Positions 45,425-55,830 of a DNA stretch of 64,000 nucleotides are shown piece after piece; the first letter of the stretch is position 1, and each line of letters opens with the position of its first letter. The notes under the pieces were generated by a model. It was given only the letters and a program-made list of their open reading frames with translations, was not told the DNA's origin and made no database searches. Source of the stretch: Proteles cristata cristata (Eukaryota > Chordata > Mammalia > Carnivora > Hyaenidae); assembly GCA_017311185.1 (NCBI GenBank), contig JAESUZ010000432.1, positions 992,001-1,056,000 on the forward strand, written 5' to 3'. The position numbers were made by a program, and so were the translations under genes.

Positions 45425-45600
45425 CTGCTTGAATTTTATCACTTAATCCTCTCAGCTTTAGCAATACTAGGATCTCATTTTTATACATAAGGGAACTAAC
45501 ACTTGGACTGATGGCTTTACCGAGTTCTTTAGGTGGCCTGCACATTGTGCACCCAGGATTTCTTGTATCCCTCAAGTCCAAAGTCGTTCTGTCCACAAGA
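45425..45600 (-). mobile_element. Possible MIR fragment, antisense
   Basis: catttttatacataagggaa, accgagttctttaggtgg and gcacccaggatttcttgt follow the antisense MIR order with heavy divergence. Confidence 0.45.
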
Positions 45601-46169
45601 TCAGTCAAGGGACAGTCAGGAAACAGAAACCTCACCAGTGATTTTAGCAGAGACTTTAAACAACTGTAAACTGGTATCAATGAAATGAACACTCAGAAAT
45701 GTGGACACTGTTTTCAGAGGCAGCAACATCAAGAAGCAGGTACCTCCTCTTGGGCTGGGGGAACAAAGGGACGTGGGTGGTATTGTGAGAACTTAGGGAT
45801 GTGGAGACGGGACCCTAAAGAACTGAGGATGCCTTGAGGAAGGGCAGCTGCTTGACCATACCAGTGTCTCTGAGCTCATGGAAGGTGCCGGGGGCTGGGA
45901 CCAGACCTCCAAAGAGGAGATGCCAACTGGTGCTGGCTTCTCTGAAGGGACATGACAAGTTTGGGTCTGTGGCTCAACTGCTGCTATTGGAAAAAACCTC
46001 TACAACCAGAGTCAGGGGACATCACCTGGTGACAATGATAAGAGTGTGTCCCTTCTTTGTGACCAGAGGAGTGCAACCTTTGGTCACCCTCCCATGCTCT
46101 GACTGGCAGAGCCTAATGTGGAGCCAGTGAGCAAAATTTAAACGTGGTCTGCAGAGTCCCAACAGAGTT
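45601..46169. other. Unresolved, probably an ancient repeat
   Basis: GC-rich stretch with gactggcagagcctaatgtg, gagccagtgagcaaaattt and ctgcagagtccc. These phrases recur in old mammalian repeats, possibly the 5' side of an old L1, but I cannot assign a family. A 98-codon plus frame (45834-46130) is likely chance. Confidence 0.35.
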
Positions 46170-46388
46170 AAAAAAATTTTTTTAAAGTTTATTTATTTAT
46201 TTTGAGAGAGAGAACATATGAGTGAGCGGGGGAGGAGCAGAAAGAGAGGGAGAGACAGAATCCCAAACAGGCTCTGCACTGTCAGTACAGAGCCCAATGC
46301 AGGCCTTGAACTCACAAACCTCGAGATCATGGCCCGAGCTGGGATCAAGAGTCAGACGCTCAACCAACCGAGCCACCCGGGTGCTCCC
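46170..46388 (-). mobile_element. Carnivore tRNA-Lys SINE, antisense
   Basis: Ends gagccacccgggtgctcccc, with a GA-rich middle and T-rich tail. Confidence 0.94.
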
Positions 46389-47698
46389 CAATGGGATTTG
46401 GAAGAACTGATTCATTGATACACTTTATATGCACCTTGCATATATTTTTGAACATCCATACAACACCCGAAAGGACTCCATACATCTTCCTGATGAGCCG
46501 CAGTTATCTTTTATACAAAGAGTTTCTCACTTTTTCCCCAGAGCAGGGACCCACCAAGTCCCCACGTTGATACTATGCATTTCGAGCTGCTGTTAATTAT
46601 TCTTTAAGTTCTGTCATGGATCTATCTGAGTATGCTGTTACCTGAACACAAAATTGGAATGCTAACCATCACCAACAGATCTCGTATCAAATTAAGGGAA
46701 AAGGAGAAGAGGTAAGAAATCAGGTACCATGTACACACAAGTAAGAAAGACATAGCTGACACAGTCCTACAACTTTCTTCTTCCCCCACTCACTGTGTGA
46801 TTTTCTTTTACAGGAACTGAGCAGGTTGGGATATTTTACCCAGAGGAATGACCGAAACCTTCCTTGCCAGACTCTCTGGATTATCAGTTGTTCTGCACTG
46901 AGATTATTGCTTGAGTTTTCCTGCAATGTTTTCCTACTGGACATAGAAGTACCAAAAAGCTCTGGATGAAACTTGTTTTCCAGATTTGGCTGTTCCCTGA
47001 AGGAGAATCCAATGTCCCCAGCACCCAGGATCAAGTAGACAGGACAGCAGCCCCCTCCTTTGCCTGCTGGTTCAGTAGTATGAGGATTCCGAAAGGCCAA
47101 GTAGTTGTCACAATTTCCAGTTCAGTGGAGTTATTATCGGCGTCTGGTGAAAGACTTCTGCTGGGAAGCAATTCCTCCCAAACTAGCAGAGCTCGAAGTT
47201 TCAGGAATGGGAAATGAAGTGTTATGAGTTACTTACTAAGTAAATAAGTGAGAAGAGCCATTGCCATGCTCACCCCTTGATTCCTGAGCCGGTATATATT
47301 TTACAAGAGAAACTGTGTCACTTATTGGTCATGGATTCAAAACATTTAATGTACTTTGTGAACTTAAAAGCCCATGCTTTAAAGGTTCTTTTCTCCCAAC
47401 CGGCACTAAAACCGAGTTTTCAATAGGCTTCTTTCTTATTATATTAGTTCAACCTATCTAGGTGATGGTATCTACGATATTAGTTAATGTCATGGACATA
47501 AGGCCATTTTCTACGGAAAAGACTTCTTTTTACTACTCTCACACAAGGCCACTTCTGAGTGGGCCCATAACTGTGTCAACATTCACTTTCAGTTGGGGCC
47601 AGCATATTCAGGACAAGTATTGGCAAACCAGGCCTGAGTTTTTTCCCTTTCTCATTCAACACATCATAGAGAATGTACCCCTGAGGCTCTAGGTATGG
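46389..47698. other. Unannotated stretch
   Basis: About 1.3 kb with no recognised repeat. A 126-codon minus frame (47100-46720) and an 83-codon plus frame (46966-47217) overlap each other and show no known domain. Confidence 0.45.
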
Positions 47699-47711
47699 TT
47701 TGAAGGGAGAG

Positions 47712-47924
47712 AGGCAGGGACGCCTGAGTGGCTCAGTCGGTTCGGGTTCTGACTTCGGCTCAGGTCATGATCTCACGGTTTGTGAGTTCGAGCCCTGCGT
47801 CGGGCTCTGTGCTGACAGCTCAGAGCCTGGAGTCTGCTTCAGATTCTGTGTCTTGCTCTCTCTCTGCCCCGCTCATGCTCTGTCCCTCTCTCTCTCAAAA
47901 GTAAATAAAAAACATTAAAAAATT
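47712..47924 (+). mobile_element. Carnivore tRNA-Lys SINE with 13-bp target duplication
   Basis: Exact duplication tttgaagggagag at 47699-47711 and 47925-47937. The head region reads ttcgggttctgac instead of ttaagcgtctgac. Confidence 0.96.
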
Positions 47925-47937
47925 TTTGAAGGGAGAG

Positions 47938-50164
47938 CGGTAACACAGGAGTTGATGAAAGTTGTCTTACCTATCTATAACATGTACCTTTGTGACTTGC
48001 TCAAGCAAGATCTTAAATCCTTTTCTACCTGATAATCAGTTGTGGCTACATTTGTCTGATCTCATGGCTTATTGGGTCAGATAGGAAGTTTAGTCCTTAT
48101 GGTGACTTGATGAAGCATCGTTAGACATTCAGCTTTTATTAAGGCCTAGGAGTAAGCCAGAAGCTATTTCTCCAAAAGAAAATAGTTCGCTGTGGAATTT
48201 ACAATGAAACATTAGAGATCTGAGCTATGCTTTCCCTATTTGTGTCTCCCAGAGGCTCTGCACGTCTACAGGTGCTGCAAGTATCGTTCCACCTCCTTGG
48301 TCATGGGCCCAAGGTGGAGAGGGCATCTTGTGCCACAGCCTGAACTTGCTGCAGAAAATTCTCTTTCTCTGCTCCCCACTTACAACAGACAGGCATCTGG
48401 TTCACTCGATAAGTGCAGAGTAGCATACTCAAATGCTACTACAAACAACCCACCAAAATGCAAAAGCCAAAAGGTCCATGCGGCATTCTACCTCCATTTC
48501 AGTGGTAGCCATCACAAGATGCAATAACTATCATTCTTCTTTGATGCTCTAGATCGCTGAGTGCCAGAAACATCATTGAAATGATAGGGGCCTAAGTTTT
48601 CATGGAGTTTATCTGCTATATTCTGATTCACATGTATCTTCCTAAGGTATCCAAAGTAACTTTTATATCTGTTCATTTGGTAAATTATCACAAAATCATC
48701 AATGGGGTGACCCAGTGTGATATTTTATGGAGTATCAAGATGATCACAATCTGTGAACCATGTTATTGGGAGACAGCAAAAAAGTTGATGAGCCACAGAG
48801 GTGTGACTGCAGAGCTGTTCTCTTGGTCCTACCAGGGAAAAGTAAACCACTTATGGTGGTCCTTAGTAACTAGTGTAGAGAAAGGAGCCTTTGGCAAATC
48901 AATACTTGCATACCCAGGGCTGTTATTTGCTTTAATAAAGATAGTGATAAGAAAGAGCAGCTATAGGTACAGCCATCATCTGATTACATTTTTGACAATC
49001 CAAAGTCATTCTTGAACATCCTTCCATCTGCTGCATAGGAAAAAGAGATAAATGAGATACATGCATGGACCCCACTTCTTTCAAGTCTTTGATGATGGTA
49101 TAATTTCTGCAAATGCCCTGCAAGCATATTGTCATCAGTTTGTGTACTGGTACAGAGAAGGAGTTTTAGGAGTTTCCACTTTGTCTTTTCCATCATAATG
49201 GATCTTGTTTCAAAAGTCAGAATGTCTATTCTGATTACACATTCACCAAAACAAGAAAATACCCATAAGTTCCGTTATTGAATCCATTGGCCCACCATGA
49301 TTCAAACTTGGGCCCAAACTTCACTTATCATCTCACCACTATAGATGGCGCCTTTCACCAGAATTCTATGTATTTTTTGGGTCTCGAGGAAATAGTATCA
49401 ATTCAGAGCCAAAGCCTAATAATCCCCCAAAGGTCTAGGCATTTCTCTTTTTTCTTTTTTCCAGAGTGTCATAACTTCATTAAATGGCCATGCATACCTT
49501 TGGGGAAGTATAAGAAAGAATCCTTTATACACGTGTATTGGTGTTGCAGGGTCCCTTCTTCAAGGGACTCTGCCTGTGTGCCTACACTTTAGCCGGGACA
49601 CTCTGGGTTTGTGAATGTCTTAGGTATGGAACCTAGATAAAAGTCAGTGACCTTCCATTGTGATGCCTTAAGTCCAGATTCTGGCCACAGACCTGGAGGT
49701 CTTCCGGTCATAGAGATCAAGTGACATTTTAGTAGGCCTTTTTCCTCTCGTTGTTGGGACACCATGATCAATTAGCACTGCCAAAGATGCCAGTGGGTCA
49801 AAACATTGTGAAGACTACTTCGCCACCATCCCATTCTGGTCAGTGTACCCTCTTTGTCTTTGGAAGTTACGTACTGCCAGTTGGACTCTGTCACCTACAC
49901 CCTTCAAGATCAGAGAATCCATACCAATGGTGGCATTTCTTTCCTTGATCTGAGGTGTACGAATAGCGGTCACACAGAGCTCTGCAAAGATGCTGGTGCC
50001 TCACTCCCTAATGCATTTCTCAATGTCTTAATGGAGGCAGGGTCTTTGGTCTCCTCCAAGGGAATGTAGTGGATGGGAAGGTGGGTATGCAGGTGATTGA
50101 GTGATACACTCACTTTGACATATTTGTTTCTCTAAGCTACCATGAAGTCCAAGGTTCAACCAAC
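47938..50164 (-). mobile_element. Decayed ERVL/MaLR-type internal region, antisense (tentative)
   Basis: On the minus strand, stretches around 48400-48050 resemble the internal part of MaLR elements. Examples are agagaattttctgcagcaag, the cacctgtag...gagcctctgg segment, and gagaaatagcttctggctta followed by a decayed catcaagtcaccat. The rest is compositionally similar but not individually recognised. All minus frames are broken by stops and nothing could be expressed. The longest frame (137 codons, 48602-49015) is on the opposite strand and is likely chance. The family and left and right limits are uncertain. Confidence 0.42.
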
Positions 50165-50179
50165 GAACCAAATAAACTG

Positions 50180-50308
50180 AGACTGAATCTACCTATACTT
50201 CCGGTGAGCATAGAAAAACACCTACAGATGTTGAATCACTATGTTGTGTGCCTGAAACTAATGTAACAACATGTGCCAACTATACACAAATAAAACAACA
50301 ATGACAAG
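50180..50308 (+). mobile_element. Short old L1 3' end
   Basis: gttgaatcactatgttgtg, cctgaaactaatgtaacaac and caactatacacaaataaaac are the L1MA/L1MB 3' terminus. Flanking gaaccaaataaactg (50165-50179) and gaacccaaataaactg (50309-50324) form a target duplication with one extra base. Confidence 0.85.
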
Positions 50309-50324
50309 GAACCCAAATAAACTG

Positions 50325-50734
50325 TCGGAGCTATCTGCAACAGCATGAACTAAGACATTAAATTCAGAATCTCTGGCAGGTGCACCCATTTCAGTAAACT
50401 TGGCTCCATATGGTTTTTAAATATATTCTCCTTGATAAAACATCATGAGAATCCTTCCTCATACACATTCCTCAGCTTTCTGACAACATAAATTACAAAA
50501 ATCTTGCAGTGGCTTTGTTGCAGAAATGATTTCCTCCAGTCAGGTTTGTTCTTTCTCCTGAAGATGCCAATCTATGACACCAGCTTTGCTCAGGCAACAA
50601 GCATTAGCTGAGTTGATCTTAAGGAAAATAGGCCTCCCCTCATATAGAAACTACCTGAGTGAAGCTTATTATGTGTCTTTAAGGAAGACTTTACTTGATT
50701 CATGTTTGGGAGGGTGAGCTGCTTTCACTGGAAC
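50325..50734. other. Unresolved stretch
   Basis: No repeat clearly recognised. It may continue the decayed retroviral-type region to its left, as the small L1 simply split that sequence. Confidence 0.35.
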
Positions 50735-51110
50735 GACGGTTAATTTCATGCCTCAATTTAACTGGGCCACAGGCTGCCCAGGTATCTGCTCCAACATTAT
50801 TTTGGGGGTGTTTCTAGAAGAGATTAGCATTTGAATCAGCAAAGTCAGTAAGACAGATGGTTTCCCCTATGTGGGTGGGCATCGTTCAACCCACTGAGGG
50901 TCTGAAGAGAGCAAAATGGCGGAGAAAGGTTGAATGAAGTCTCTGCCTGACCGCTGGTGCTGTAACTTGTCTTCTGCCCTCGGTGCTCCAGATTCTCAGG
51001 CCTCAGTGGTTCTCAGAGGAAACCTGAACTGGATTCCACACCACTTGTTTAGGCATTACTTACTGCATTTTGCATATAAATATACTGTTAGAAGTAGTTA
51101 GAGAGATAGA
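50735..51110 (+). mobile_element. MLT2-type LTR (ERVL)
   Basis: ggttaatttcatgcctcaat, ttaactgggccacaggctgc, ccaacattattttgggggtg, gagattagcatttgaatc, gatggtttcccctatgtggg and gccctcggtgctccagattc follow the MLT2 LTR order. Its orientation is opposite to the region on its left, so the two are not one provirus. Confidence 0.75.
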
Positions 51111-51589
51111 GGATTCATGCTCCTCTTCTTCCTAAAGAGCATACTTCTTACTACATTTGCAACAGTCAGTGCACCTGGTTAAAGGCTTCAATTTCTACCC
51201 TTTCTTACAAATGGATGAAACCACGAGACTACATTCTATTCACTGAGATGTAATTGGAAGGGTTGTGTGGGAATTCTGGGGAGTATGTTAAAGGAACCGA
51301 ATTTGTTTGGGCTTCTGACCCTCTCCTTTTCATGCTTCCTGCCTCCTGGACTATGGATGTGATGGCTGGAGCTCTGGGCACTATACTGGATTATTAAGTA
51401 ATCTTAAAAATAAAAGCCCCTGGGCTCAGAATTTGAGAATGGAAGAGCAGAAAGATACAAACTTGTAGGTTCCCAAAAGATTAGAGTCTATGTGTGATAG
51501 ATATACATGCATATCTTGTTAAAGTTAGTCATTTTGGGTTTTCCTTTATACATAACCAAGCATAATCCATAACTATTTATGGATATAGG
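51111..51589. other. Unannotated stretch
   Basis: About 0.5 kb, no recognised repeat or gene. Confidence 0.45.
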
Positions 51590-51691
51590 ATTCCATAAAT
51601 CTTGTGGAAGGATTATGGTTAAACAAATTGCCTCAGATCATGCAATTTGTAAGCAGCAGAGCCAGGATTCAAATCTAAAATACAGCCTTCT
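51590..51691 (-). mobile_element. MIR fragment, antisense, split by a SINE
   Basis: caaattgcctcagatcatgc, gtaagcagcagagccaggat and tcaaatctaaaatacagcc match the antisense MIR core. The young SINE inserted directly after it. Confidence 0.7.
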
Positions 51692-51921
51692 GGGGCGCCT
51701 GGGTGGCTTAGTCGGTTAAGCCTCCGACTTTCGCTTAGGTCATGATCTCACGGTTCGTGGGTTCGAGCCCCGCATCGGGCTCTGTGCTGACTGACAGCTC
51801 AGAGCCTGGAGCCTGTTTCGGAGTCTGTGACTCCCTCTCTCTCTCTGACCCTCCCCTGCTCACACTGTCTCTCTCTCTCTCTCTCCTAGAAATAAATAAA
51901 AATATTAAAAAAAAATAAAAT
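51692..51921 (+). mobile_element. Young felid-type SINE
   Basis: gtggcttagtcggttaagcc, ctcacggttcgtgggttcg and gctgactgacagctcag. Target duplication aaaatacagccttct at 51677-51691 and aaaatacagtcttct after the tail, differing at one base. Confidence 0.97.
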
Positions 51922-52534
51922 AAAATACAGTCTTCTTCTGTAGGTCATAAAATATTATCCAATAATGAATAATAATACATAATATATTTATAACAATTTA
52001 TATCAATTCATCGATTCAACTTACTTTCAATAACACCGTTGGTATAATTTACAGGTCTTAAATAAACTAGCAAAAAATAATGTTACTTCATATTAAGATC
52101 AAAGCAGGTAAGGCAGCTTTTTTTTCATTTTTAAATAAACATGTAAATTTAAGGTGTACAATGTGTGTAAATATCATACATTTATATCTTGGATTTCAAT
52201 CTTTTTAAATTTGCTAAGATCTGTGTTGTGTCCTGCATATTATCTATTCTGGAGAAAGTTCAGTGTGCATGTCAGAAGACTCTGTGTGCTGAACGATGGA
52301 TGGAACCTTCTGTATATGTCTGTTCAGTCCATTTGTTCTAAGGCGTGGTTCACGTCCAATATTTCCTTGTTGACTTTCTGTCTGGATGATCTGTCTATTG
52401 CTGATAGTGGGTTATTGAAGTCTTCTACTATTATTGTATTGTTGTCTATTTCTCCCTAAGGTCTGTTAACATTTGCTTAATATATTTCAGTGCTCAGGTG
52501 CTGGCAATGTATATATTTATAATTGTTGTATCTT

Positions 52535-52750
52535 CAGGGCACGTAGGTGACTCAGTTGGTTAAGCGTCTGACTTCGGCTCAGGTCATGATCTCATGGTTT
52601 GTGGGTTTGAGCCCTGTGTGGGGGCTCTGTGCTGACAGCTCAGAGCTTGGAGCCTGCTTTGGATTCTGTGTCCCCCACCCCACCCCTCCCCAGTTCATGC
52701 TCTGTCTCTGCCTCTCTGCCTCTCTGTCTCAAAAATAAACATTAAAAAAT
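52535..52750 (+). mobile_element. Carnivore tRNA-Lys SINE inside L1
   Basis: Head cagggcacgtaggtgactca. Target duplication aattgttgtatctt / aattgttatatctt at 52521-52534 and 52751-52764. Confidence 0.95.
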
Positions 52751-53649
52751 AATTGTTATATCTTCTTGATCTATTGATCCTTTTATCATTATGTAATAAC
52801 TTTGTCTCTTGTTACGTTTTTTGGCTTGAAGAGTATTTTGCCTGATAGGAGCCAGGCTATGCCTGCCGGTTTGTTTGTTTATGTTTCTGCTTGCGTGGAA
52901 TATCATTTTCCATCCCTTCACTTTGAGCCTATGTATGTCTTTAGAGCTGAAATGAGTCTCCCGTAGGCAGCATATAGTTGGATCATGCTTTTTTTAAATC
53001 CATCCAGCTACTCTGTGCCTTTTTACTAGTGAGTTCAATTTACTTACCTTTAGGGTAATTATTGATGTGTAAGGACTTACTACTGCTTTCCAATTATTTT
53101 CTTATCTTCATTGTTTCTTTTTTCTTCTGTTTCTACCTTCGTGAGCTGGTGGTTTTCCATGGTGATTTTCTCAGTATCCTTTTTTTTTTTTTTTTAATGT
53201 TTCATGTCTCTGCTCTAGATTTTTGTTTTGTGGTTACCATAAGGTTTGCATAAAACCTCTCATAAATAAAATAGTCGTTTTCTGCCAACAGCAACTTATC
53301 TTCATTCACTTATAAAGGCTCCATCCATCTATTCCTCTTTTTATATTTTTAATGTTAAATTAATGTGATTTTGTTACCAAGTTGTAGAAGCTATATTTTT
53401 TAATCCTCCTTTCCTTTATGCTATAAATGACACCCAATTATAAAACAGAGTTACTGTTTTAAAATTATGACTATGTACATATCACCTTAATCAAAGTTTT
53501 GTGTACTTTTGTCTTTTCATTACAGTTTGAAAAGCTCTCTCCAGCATTTCTTGTAAGGTGGTCCAGGGGCAGTGAACTGCCTTAGCTTTGCCTGGGAAAG
53601 CCTTTCTGCATCGTATCTGAAGGATAACTTAACTGGATGGAGTATTCTT

Positions 53650-53869
53650 AAAATTTTTTAATTTATTTATTTTGAGAGAGAGAGAGAGAACATGTGGGGA
53701 AGGAGCAGGGAGAGAAGGAAAGAGAGAATCCCAAGCAGGCTCCATGCTGCGAGTATGGAGATGCACACTAGCTAGATCCCATCAACCATGAGATCAGAGC
53801 CTGAGCCAAAATCAAGAGTTGGACCCTTCACTGACTGAGCCACCCAGGTGTGCCCCAAGTTTTAAATGA
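53650..53869 (-). mobile_element. Carnivore tRNA-Lys SINE, antisense, inside L1
   Basis: Ends gagccacccaggtgtgcccc. Duplication gagtattctt at 53640-53649 and 53870-53879. Confidence 0.94.
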
Positions 53870-54772
53870 GAGTATTCTTGACTGCCAGTTTTTATCTTTC
53901 AGTACTTTAAATATGTCATTCTACTCTCTCTCAACCTGTAGAGTTTCTGCTGAAGATCTTCTGATAGCCTAATGGGTAGCTTTTTTTGTTTTTGTTACTT
54001 TTTTTTTCTTTCTTTGGCTGCCTTTAAAATTCGTTATCATTGACTTTTGACAGCTCCATTGTAACATATCTAGTAGAAGGTATTTTTGCATTGAGATAAT
54101 AAGGTATTTCATTAGCTTCATGGACATGGATATGCAGTTCCTTCCTCAGGTTTGGTAAGTGTCTTTAAATAACTTCTCTGCCTCCTTCTTCTTCTTGCAC
54201 ACCCATTATTCTTATGTTGACTCTCCTGATGGTGTCTGGTAACTCTTAGACGATTTCTTCACTTTTAAAAATATTTCTTCTCTCTTTAAACCTGAATCAT
54301 TTCTAGATTCCTGTCTTCCAGATTGCTTATTCTCTCTTCCATCTAATCGGCTATATTTCCAATGCTTTCCAATGCATTCTTCATCTCCTTTACTGAGGTC
54401 TTCAGCTCCAGAATTTCTGTTTGGTTCCTTTCTAGAATTTCAGTCTCCTTGGTAAAGTAATCCTGTTCATTAATTTTATTCTTGAGTTCACTGAATTGCC
54501 TATCTGAGTTTCATTATAGTGTGTTGAATTTCTTCATTACACCTGTTGAATAGGAGTTAGTGCGCAATATTCCATGTCTCTATTTGGTTGCTGAAGAACT
54601 GTCATCTTTTGTTTGTGATACCTTATTACTGTGATTTTTTTCCTGGCATTTGATGAAACGGGCCTCTGCCACTGCACTTGAAATACTGAACACTTCTCAC
54701 ACTTACGTAAGATTTTATTCACTTGGATTCACAAGTCAACAGGTTGGCTATCAGAAGGCTTTCTTTCGTTTT

Positions 54773-54787
54773 CCAGTAGGTGGCGCT
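54773..54787 (+). promoter_or_regulatory. CTCF-type motif, perfect core match
   Basis: ccagtaggtggcgct agrees with all 15 positions of the CTCF core CCASYAGRKGGCRSY. It lies in unique sequence about 250 bp before a CpG island, a common arrangement at promoters. Binding is inferred only. Confidence 0.6.
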
Positions 54788-54849
54788 TTAGCACAAGTTT
54801 TTAGCTTCCCTTATTTGTGTGGCCTTTGCGTTAGAGAGGCCGCCTAAAA

Positions 54850-54974
54850 AGATGCTTGGGTGGGTGGCTCAGTCGGGTAAGCGTGGGCTCTCAGCTCAAG
54901 TCTTGCCCCGGTCTGGGCCTGTTGTGGGTTCAAGCCCCCGCGCGGAGGCTACTTTAAAAAAAAAAAAAAAAAAG
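54850..54974 (+). mobile_element. Short CAN-SINE beside the CpG island
   Basis: gggtgggtggctcagtcgg, gtgggttcaagcccccgcg and an A-tail of about 18 bases. It lacks the CT-rich middle. Inner parts are unusually GC-rich. Confidence 0.75.
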
Positions 54975-55830
54975 ACTAGTGGCCGAGTAGGGGGAGGTGT
55001 GTGCCAGCCCTTGGGCTTTGGGGGGGATCCTCAAGCAGGGGAATCCCAGAGGTGCTGGGAGGGCCTCTTGCTGAACTCCTCGACAGACAACCAGAAATGT
55101 GTTCCTCCAGAGCTCCTGGTCTGCGATTCTCCCTTCCCTCTCCCCCCAGCCACAGCCCCCCAGGCATGGCAGTCATGGAGGCGTCTCAGAAATCTGGGCT
55201 CTACCAGCGCTCCAGCTGCAGACAGCATACCCACCCTCCCCGTCCCGGGGGCTGCCGCTGCTGCCTCTGGTGCCGCCATCTCTGCGGCCACTCCCACGGC
55301 CGCGTGGCCGCCTGATTCTCCGTCTCTGCCTCTGCAGCGTCCACCGCGTCCACCCGCCCACCGGCACGGAGGGGCGGAGCTCTCCAGTCCCGGCGGATGT
55401 CTGACCAGTTGTAAACCGAAAACAGCGGCTTACGGGGCCGGGAAGCTGACGTCACTCCGCGACACTGTTTCTCGAAAGTTCGAAGCATCCATTGTCCAGA
55501 TCACAGGTTGCTTTCCGGTCTTAAGTGGGAGGTCTGTTTTAACCTCGGCAGTCAGTCTCAACTTCACAAGCTTGCCGAGATGCAGTCCGTGAGAGAAAAC
55601 TGTAGAAAGGTCCAGAAATTCGGAACTTTTCCAGGTACCGCTGCCTCTCGTCCCGAGCTGCCGGGAAGCAGCGTGCCCGCCGGGTCGGGACAGGCCGGTA
55701 GGGGCCGCTGTGTCCCTGCGCGGAGACTTCCGGGCCCGGCTCAGGACGTGCGGGCCCTGATCGGTCCTGTTCCCGGAATTCACTGTGTCCTTTCGAGTGT
55801 CGGGCACGGTAGGTTCCGGACTCATTCATT
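54975..55830. promoter_or_regulatory. CpG island, candidate promoter
   Basis: Dense CpG and high G+C from about 55170 to 55815, in a region otherwise poor in CpG outside SINEs. It contains a consensus CRE (tgacgtca, 55447-55454), a GC box (ggggcgg, 55371-55377) and an ETS-type site (acttccgg, 55726-55733). No TATA box is evident. A polypyrimidine run ending ccccag near 55148 resembles a splice acceptor, and cggtaggt near 55807-55814 resembles a donor; both are weak guesses. Open frames of 257 codons (54819-55592, plus), 115 (55508-55855, plus) and 131 (55825-55430, minus) match no protein I know and are expected by chance in such DNA. The associated transcript and its strand are unknown. Confidence 0.7.
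55447..55454. promoter_or_regulatory. CRE palindrome (CREB/ATF site)
   Basis: tgacgtca is the full palindromic cAMP-response element, inside the CpG island. In CpG-island promoters such sites usually lie within a few hundred bases of the start site. Confidence 0.6.

Larger units (their letters stand above)
52150..54640 (-). mobile_element. L1 5' half (ORF2 start and ORF1 side), antisense
   Basis: Antisense text follows L1 from the ORF2 N-terminal region (gtctgttcagtccatttg, ctattattgtattgttgtc, gaatatcattttccatccct) to the ORF1 side. The latter shows gggtaattattgatgtgtaa, agcatttcttgtaaggtgg, gtagagtttctgctgaagat, cacccattattcttatgttg and gattgcttattctctcttcc. Frames are broken. SINEs at 52535-52750 and 53650-53869 split it. 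The reverse transcriptase core and 3' end are missing. Confidence 0.83.

Noticed and set aside
54819..55592. 257-codon plus-strand open frame, the longest in the window
   Set aside because: It begins inside a SINE, runs through that SINE's A-tail (encoding lysines) and then through CpG-island DNA. No domain is recognisable, and overlapping frames on both strands are equally open, as expected in GC-rich sequence.
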